Below, in pieces: positions 58,701 through 64,000 of a stretch of DNA of 64,000 bases. The DNA is from Phalacrocorax aristotelis. Taxonomy: Eukaryota > Chordata > Aves > Suliformes > Phalacrocoracidae. The notes below the pieces were generated by a model, which was not told the DNA's origin, ran no database searches, and worked only from the letters and a program-made list of their open reading frames with translations. Numbering within the stretch: position 1 is the stretch's first letter; each line of letters starts with the position of its first letter. Where the stretch lies: assembly GCF_949628215.1 (NCBI RefSeq), contig NC_134280.1, forward strand, positions 12,845,795-12,909,794, written 5' to 3'. A program made the translations under genes and the position numbers.

Positions 58701-59210
58701 AAATGAATACCAGTTGAACTAGAATGACAAAGAACAAGTCTGGTAATTTTCATGTAAGAAACAACCTTGAAATTTAAAGAAGTATTTCTAGTAGGTCAAG
58801 GACTTTAACCTTTAGAAAACTACTGTCTATTTCAAACTAGAATTTCCACCAAAGATTGAGTAGGTTCCAAATCTTCCTACAGTTTCTCAATTTTAAATTT
58901 CTGATACATAAATACTTGCAAGAATTAATCTGAGTTTGTTTAATGATTTCTAACGTGAACTGTTAACTTTTTAACTTACAGACAAACACAACTCAGGATG
59001 TCACAAATATGTAAAAGAGAAGTCTTACTTTATATTATACTGCCCAGTTTTCAGCGTACATCTATCAGGAAGCTGAGAAAGTTTCTTTGAGAGCATTTTA
59101 AAATATCTTCTACATTCTTGCATTCCTGTGCTCTGGTCATAATCAGTAGACGCAGACAGTGGGAGTCCATCCCTCACACGGACCACAGAGGCAGATAAAA
59201 TCATAGACAT
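45318..59210 (-). CDS. SEC22A: SEC22 homologue A, vesicle trafficking protein (6 coding exons, 308 aa)
   Basis: Member of the SEC22 family linked to ER-Golgi trafficking. Coding exons in transcription order: 59210-59029, 57162-56999, 55784-55590, 50978-50860, 48229-48164, 45518-45318. All introns are GT-AG and the phases join without a break into 308 residues, against 307 in human. Residues 1 to about 120 form the longin domain ([20 protein letters not shown] onward). Residues from about 185 are hydrophobic, with about four membrane segments. Unlike SEC22B there is no obvious R-SNARE coiled coil, as known for SEC22A. The start was chosen by match to the human N-terminus; an upstream in-frame ATG falls inside the preceding intron. 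The gene lies tail to tail with ADCY5, as in human. Exact cellular role is less established than for SEC22B. Confidence 0.96.
45519..48163 (-). other. SEC22A intron
   Basis: About 2.6 kb, last intron. No gene or repeat family was recognised; open frames are unsupported. Confidence 0.8.
48164..48229 (-). CDS. SEC22A: SEC22A exon 5 of coding sequence (66 nt)
   Basis: Short exon in phase 0 at both ends (ttttcacag acceptor, gtgtgt donor). It encodes [20 protein letters not shown] followed by YQ, the start of the second membrane segment. It was found by splice sites and match to the human sequence. Confidence 0.93.
48230..50859 (-). other. SEC22A intron
   Basis: About 2.6 kb, AT-rich. Nothing recognised beyond short A-rich stretches near 48830-48895. 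Confidence 0.8.
50860..50978 (-). CDS. SEC22A: SEC22A exon 4 of coding sequence
   Basis: 119 nt after acceptor gctttacag, donor gtattg. It encodes [11 protein letters not shown] and a hydrophobic segment ([16 protein letters not shown]), the first C-terminal membrane helix, then [11 protein letters not shown]. Confidence 0.95.
51473..51527 (+). repeat. Two-copy tandem duplication, about 27 bp unit
   Basis: Two adjacent copies begin accttaaaa(aa)tacagccagt, then diverge slightly (aacctct against gagtgct). Inside a SEC22A intron. Confidence 0.8.
52702..52723 (+). repeat. Poly(A) tract, 22 nt
   Basis: Uninterrupted run of 22 A, with no identifiable retroposed sequence on its left. Confidence 0.9.
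54640..54661 (+). repeat. (TA)n microsatellite
   Basis: About eleven TA units inside a SEC22A intron. Confidence 0.9.
55590..55784 (-). CDS. SEC22A: SEC22A exon 3 of coding sequence
   Basis: 195 nt between acceptor ttacacag and donor gtaagt. It encodes [20 protein letters not shown], then the linker with [20 protein letters not shown]. The following linker (about residues 165-180) has diverged from mammals, as expected for a flexible segment. Confidence 0.96.
55785..56998 (-). other. SEC22A intron
   Basis: About 1.2 kb, AT-rich. Nothing else recognised. Confidence 0.8.
56999..57162 (-). CDS. SEC22A: SEC22A exon 2 of coding sequence
   Basis: 164 nt between acceptor attatag and donor gtaagg. 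It encodes [20 protein letters not shown], then [12 protein letters not shown] and [12 protein letters not shown], the core strands and helices of the longin domain. It is closely conserved with human. Confidence 0.96.
57397..57440 (+). repeat. (TG)n/(TA)n microsatellite
   Basis: Alternating purine-pyrimidine run of tatgtatgtgtgtgtgtata type, continuing into tgtgtgtgtgtacatacgta. Z-DNA-prone composition, in a SEC22A intron. Confidence 0.85.
57591..57627 (+). repeat. G-rich block, candidate G-quadruplex
   Basis: At least five runs of three or more G separated by one to four bases on the plus strand, the strand that is template for SEC22A. It satisfies the usual G3+N1-7 quadruplex pattern. Confidence 0.7.
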
Positions 59211-59232
59211 TGCCAACAGAGTTAACGACAAC
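59029..59232 (-). CDS. SEC22A: SEC22A first coding exon
   Basis: The exon follows acceptor tttcattgtag, so it is not the first exon of the transcript. It carries 22 nt of 5' UTR and the ATG at 59210-59208. It encodes residues 1-60 of the longin domain, ending LKTGQYNI plus two bases of an Asn codon. The donor is gtaaga. Confidence 0.95.
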
Positions 59233-60759
59233 CTACAATGAAACACAAATCAGGAGGAATCAGAATTAAGGTAAAAGCAAAAGCAACAGAGTCAACTGTG
59301 ATTAATCAAACTTCCCAAGCTGTACCCTGGGAGCAGGCTTAAAATGAGGCACAGGGAAGATTTTCAACTATAGCTCAAATTAAGAGTCCTAACTGAACAG
59401 GACCTATTAGTCTAAGCGAACCACAAAGCAGCAACACGTCTGACATCAATGTCACATTTTCAAATATTTTTACCTGGACTGCCATAAATCCTCACCTAGA
59501 GATACCTGTGGACATTTAAACACTACTACCTAGCCTTAGTACTACCGTAGCACTTGTACCCTTCAAGCTGTGAGTGTTCTTCCTTAGTGAGACAACAACT
59601 ATAGTCTAGAACAAACAAGAACAATAGCTGGAGAGGAAAAACATGTACTGTAAAGATATGCCAGATGGAAAAGTGATCCAGGTTGTGATCAGGCAATAAT
59701 ATTAATGTGCTTTCATGAAACTGTGTTACTGAGTGCATGCTTAAGTACCAAAACAGAGACTTACACAACTTACGCACTATCTAATAGGAAATCAAGGATC
59801 AGGACAGCAAGGAATGAAATCCAGCTCTCCCAACTCACAGCCGAATTTCTTAAACATGAAATGTCTTTTTTCTTCCCTAGATCTCCATTTTCTTTAAATC
59901 TGCAAAATGTGTCTATCAGTACTACATAAATACTGAGCAGGTTGAAATACTGCTTGCAAAGCCTACAGATTTTACAGCATTTAATTTTCAAAGCATAATA
60001 ATTAAAGCTTTGTTGAATATAGTCACTTAAAAGAGAAAAAGAGTTGTGTATTTAAACATTTCTTGATCAGAAGGAGAAAATTTTCAACAGGCATTTAACA
60101 GTATAAATGCAAGGCCTACAAATAGTCTTTTAAGACTGAAGACAATTTTAAAACCCTTCAACTTCTTCAAACCTTACGTGAAATCAAAACATCCAAAAAT
60201 TTAGCAAGACAAGCATTAAAAGAAAGATTACTTTTCTGCTAAGTATCAGTACACAAATCTGTCCTCTTACAAGTGGGCGAACTGCTAGAACTTACATGAA
60301 GCCAAAACCAAACAATTCCTCAACTCTCAACACTGCTCTCTGCCAGACTCCTACCATACACTACACCTATCACTTAAGAGGTTATGAAAAAAATAGATTT
60401 TTGCCTCCCTCAGATGATGCTACTGAAGTTCCATACAGTCACAAACTGCAAAAGAAAACAGATTTATGAATACAGCTGAAATATGCTTTTATGTGCAATA
60501 CTGACATGTTTACAGCACCTTTCAAACTATGACATTAACGGTGCTTTACAAGCCTTAGCAACTGAAGGAGTGTATTATGAAAAGTTAGGAATCAAAATTT
60601 TCTCAAAATAGCACTGCTTCTTCCCAAAAGACAGGAAATAGTTATTTTTTCCCTGAACTCTCACCTCCTCTCTTTCCCACCATCCAAAGGTTATATATAC
60701 ACACAAGGATACTTACTGAATAATAATCAATATTCAGGTTTTTCAAGGTTATTTACTCC

Positions 60760-61349
60760 TGTGCTGGTTTTGGCTGGGATAATTTTCTTCCTAGTAGCTG
60801 GTATACTGCTGTGGTTTGGATTTCAGATGAGAATAACGTTGGTAACACACTGATGTTTTAATTGTTGCTGAGCAGTGCTCACACTAAGTCAAGGACTTTT
60901 CAGCTTCTCATACTACCCCACTAGCAAGGAGGCTGGAGGTGCACAAGCAACTGGGAGGGGACACAGCCAGGACAGCTGACACCAAGTGACCCAAGGGATG
61001 TTCCATACCATACAATGTCATGCTCAGCATATAAAGCTGGGGGAAGAAGGAGGAAGGGGGAGATGTTCAAAGTGATGGCGTTTGTCTTCCCAAGTAATCG
61101 TTATGCATAATGGAGCCCTGCTTTCCTGGAGATGGCTGAGCACCTGCCTGCTGCTGGGAGGGAGTGAATGAATTCCTTGTTTTGTTTTACTTGTGTGTGT
61201 GGCTTTTGCTTTACTTATTAAACTGTCTTTACCTCATCCCACCAGTTTCTCCCTTTTACCCTTCTAATTCTCTTCCCCCAACCCAGCATGGGAGGGAGTG
61301 AGCAAGCAGCTGTGTGGGATTTAGTTGCCAGCTGTGGTTAAACCACAAC
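60760..61349 (+). mobile_element. Solo LTR of an avian endogenous retrovirus (probably ERVL-type)
   Basis: Begins tgtgctggttttggctggga and ends near ggttaaaccacaac, the ends I know from a solo LTR very common in bird genomes. Internal order also fits: a gggaggggacacagccagga block, a TATA-like ataaagc near 61030, then gtgatggcgtttgtcttccc, and an ATTAAA poly(A) signal at 61217-61222. The pentamer tactc flanks both sides (60754-60758 and 61350-61354), a candidate target-site duplication. No gag, pol or env sequence is present, so it is a recombined solo LTR. It is antisense to SEC22A. The exact family name needs a repeat library. Confidence 0.88.
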
Positions 61350-63514
61350 TACTCTTCAGAAAGAGGCATGTAATAATGAAAACACTGAAAATGTGTTGCA
61401 ACTTTCAGTTTAAGAAATTCAGCTTCGTCAGCAGTCAAACTTCAACCTGCTTCGAGACGCATCAAAGCAAAAAACAAAGCTAAACAAATTCCAAATTAAT
61501 ACCCTCATATTTGACTTGTACAGCATATCAGACTTTCACCAACAGCGGAAGCCACTGTTGCCTGTAGTCTGCTGAATACCTCTGGGCTTTTATCAGGTAC
61601 GCTTGTTATTTCAGCACTTCACTACAGAATTCCCTATTGTACGAAGTGCTTTGATCAGCTGGACACAAAACAACTTTAGGACTTGCTCTATATTAGCTTG
61701 CTGGAGTGAAACATTCTAGAAATTAAACCCACAGTTCTAGAAACTTTTCCCTATTTCTATGTGAGTTCATGCACGTGCTCCCAGCAGGACAATTCACATG
61801 GAATGCACAGGGCACCCATTTTCTTAACTATGCTGCTAACCATATTACCATGGCAGCAGCTCAAGAGCATGACAAAATTGCAGAGGAGCTTTAAATTGTA
61901 ATGGTTCTCCGACAATAACCACCTCTACCACTTGCAACTCAATCCTGAAAGGGACTTCCAGGAGCTATATCAATATAAATGTAAGAGCAATGACACGATA
62001 GCAAAGTTTAATGTTCCCCTCATTAACTTACTTGCACAAAATGTAATTTCATGGATCTGCATTTCCTCTGATGAAGCAAATAACTTCATTAGCACCTAAC
62101 GTGAAGAAAGGAATATAGCTCCATGTCCTGTTTTAGGAAAAGGTAGTGAAGCACTGAAGGAGAAACTCAGAATCCTGTAGCCAGCTCTCAGAAGGAAAAA
62201 TATTGTTCTGCTCACTTTATAAATGATCTTGATGGTTAAAGTTCATGTTGAGCTACCTGATGAGATAAGAACAAACAGAAAAAGTTAACAAATATATTTA
62301 CTGGCTAACAATACTCTTCAGCTCTTTTTGTGAGGGCACGCTTATTGGAAAGGCCTGAACAGCCCCCAGTCCAGGGGTACTCAAGTGAAAAAGAAAACTA
62401 GAATAACAGAAATATTAAAATGTTTTTATGTTCAAGTGAAGTTGAGGAAGTCCCATCACTTCAGGCATTTAAAATGGGAAAATATGTTACCTGTCTGCAC
62501 AGTACCTGAGTAACTCAGCATAATGCAACCTTTGACTCTGAATTCCACCATTCACCTCATACACTAAGTTTAATTAAGCTATCATCTCCTCTGATCAGAA
62601 ACCTGAGCACTTCAGGAACCTAATACAACACAACCACAGCTGTATTTCCAAAGCATTAAGATTTTCAACAGTCCATCTAACAATAGTTGCTTTACCCCTA
62701 CAACTGAAGACGAAGAATATAAATATCACTAACAACAACACGTATGCACAGACAACAGAGAAAGCAAAGGATAAAGACCCCTTTACAGGTATTCTTTCAA
62801 TTTTTATGTCTATTCTATATGTAAATAAATATTTGCATAAATCTAGAACAAAACCATTTACTTTCTTCAAGACTCCTTACATTTAGAGAAATTAGGCTCT
62901 CTAACAGAAGACAAGCCTCCATTAAAACCTGCCATTTCTCTTAACGTACTATGAAGTCACACAAAGTAAAAATTGCATTTAGATGAACAGTCTTAAGATC
63001 ACCAGACAGCCAGGTTTTGCTACGATCATCTTAAAAACCCACCCAGGGAAAATACACTTTTTCCTCAGCTTCTGAAGAGTGGAATCAGAAAGCTATCTAA
63101 AAACAAAGCTAATAAAAGAACATCACACATATGTAAAAAGTAATACACACACTGTAACAGAAAGTTCAGCCTTACTTGAAAATGTATTAATATAGAAAAA
63201 ATGTTTACTAAATCTTCAAAATGAAGATTAGCTACTTTACTCAGATCTCAAAACAATAAGGCTCTACAGAAGGAGCCAAGTGGTAAATTTGATAGACTTA
63301 TAAAGGCAGAGATTGAAGAAAGAACATTAAAGTGTTTTTAGAACTACCTTTAAATGTCTTTTTTTAAAACATCTATTCAAAACTGCACAAAGCGATTCAC
63401 CATACCATTACAAATTTCATAGGTTTTCCTCCAAAAACTCTATATCCATCAAACACCCAAAGATGACAAAAGACTGCACTTCCATTACAATCGGTCTATA
63501 AATCCATTACAGGC

Positions 63515-63760
63515 GCAAAGAAATGAACAGGGTTGGGTTCGCTATCTCATTCGATGACAGAACTGAGGCAAATCAAATCCAACCAGCAGGCATTAGGTTC
63601 ATGGGTACTGCAGATGTTTCTTTAAAAAAACATGCAGGTAGCCAGCGGAACTCCTTGTCACAGGATGTTGTCAATGCTAAAACATTACGTGAATTCAAGA
63701 TGCAACTGGAAAAGTTCACAGAAAAACTACAAGGGTTATTAAACTAAAACACTCCCCTGG
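63515..63760 (+). mobile_element. Probable remnant of a non-LTR (CR1/L3-like) retroelement tail
   Basis: An open stretch at 63523-63747 ends with SLSQDVVNAKTLREFKMQL followed by EKF. This resembles the C-terminal tail pattern of CR1-type reverse transcriptase proteins (LPxxVVxAxxLxxFKxxLDKF). The DNA (ggaactccttgtcacaggatgttgtc) also resembles a dispersed repeat I know from birds and turtles. It lacks an upstream reverse transcriptase core within the window. An unknown host exon is the alternative. Confidence 0.45.
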
Positions 63761-64000
63761 GCTCAGAGAGATTCTAACCCCCAATCAACAACCCACAGGG
63801 AGAGTACACCACAGAAGCATCACTCCATGCCTGCGCCATTCTCACGTTTCCCTGTGTGCATGTACTTTGGGCCCATCTTTATTGATTTCCCCTTACGCCA
63901 ACACTACAGAGCACTCCCTGCGAGTGATGGCTGGGAGAACTCATGGAAAAGAAGAACATAAGGAAAGCTGGCCATAGACAAGAGTCACCTGAAACGGTCA

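Larger units (their letters stand above)
57163..59028 (-). other. SEC22A intron
   Basis: About 1.9 kb. It contains a (TG)n/(TA)n mixture at 57397-57440 and a G-rich block at 57591-57627. No gene was recognised. Confidence 0.8.
59233..64000 (-). other. SEC22A upstream intron (partial), with retroelement remains
   Basis: Sequence upstream of the acceptor of the ATG exon. It is AT-rich, with no CpG-rich promoter-like segment, so the first non-coding exon is probably beyond 64000. It contains a solo LTR at 60760-61349 and a non-LTR-like tail at about 63515-63760. Confidence 0.65.

Noticed and set aside
59211..59246. Upstream in-frame ATG extending SEC22A by 12 residues
   Set aside because: It lies partly across a good splice acceptor (tttcattgtag), so the extra codons are intronic.
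62595..62870. 91-codon minus frame with a hydrophobic segment, upstream of SEC22A coding exons
   Set aside because: Hydrophobic stretch arises from T-rich DNA; no family similarity. Not supported as an extra SEC22A exon, since the start at 59210 matches the known N-terminus.

Overview
The window is nuclear DNA of a bird, or at least a sauropsid. It has long introns with GT-AG junctions, a CR1 LINE fragment with the octamer-type 3' end, and a solo LTR of a family common in bird genomes. No bacterial, phage, CRISPR or operon-like content is visible. Two protein-coding genes converge tail to tail, and everything else is intron, untranslated region, intergenic DNA and repeats.

Positions 1 to about 38.2 kb, plus strand: the 3' part of ADCY5 (adenylyl cyclase type 5). 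Thirteen coding exons between 5052 and 35692 join in frame into a 564-residue C-terminal segment. It covers the end of the C1b linker, the second six-helix membrane domain (TM7 to TM12) and the complete C2 catalytic domain with its stop codon. The N-terminus, TM1 to TM6 and the C1a domain, which carries the metal-binding aspartates, lie upstream of the window. Two exons are very small (23 and 27 nt). The 3' UTR follows, with candidate poly(A) signals at 37482 and 38150.

About 38.2 to 45.2 kb: intergenic DNA between the two 3' ends. I see no gene in it.

About 45.2 to 64 kb, minus strand: SEC22A. All six coding exons are present between 59210 (ATG) and 45318 (stop) and encode 308 residues: an N-terminal longin domain followed by a hydrophobic C-terminal region of about four membrane segments. 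The ATG exon begins with only about 22 nt of 5' UTR after a splice acceptor. The promoter and non-coding first exon therefore lie upstream, most likely beyond 64000. A roughly 590-bp solo LTR and a retroelement-like tail lie in this upstream intron.

The two genes have no known joint function. ADCY5 makes cAMP at the plasma membrane, and SEC22A belongs to the early secretory pathway. Their tail-to-tail order matches, from memory, the human 3q21 arrangement, and this supports calling the cyclase ADCY5 rather than its close paralogue ADCY6. The most unusual feature is a decayed tandem copy of one ADCY5 exon and its upstream intron, about 1.3 kb downstream of the functional copy. I found no evidence for a previously undescribed system.
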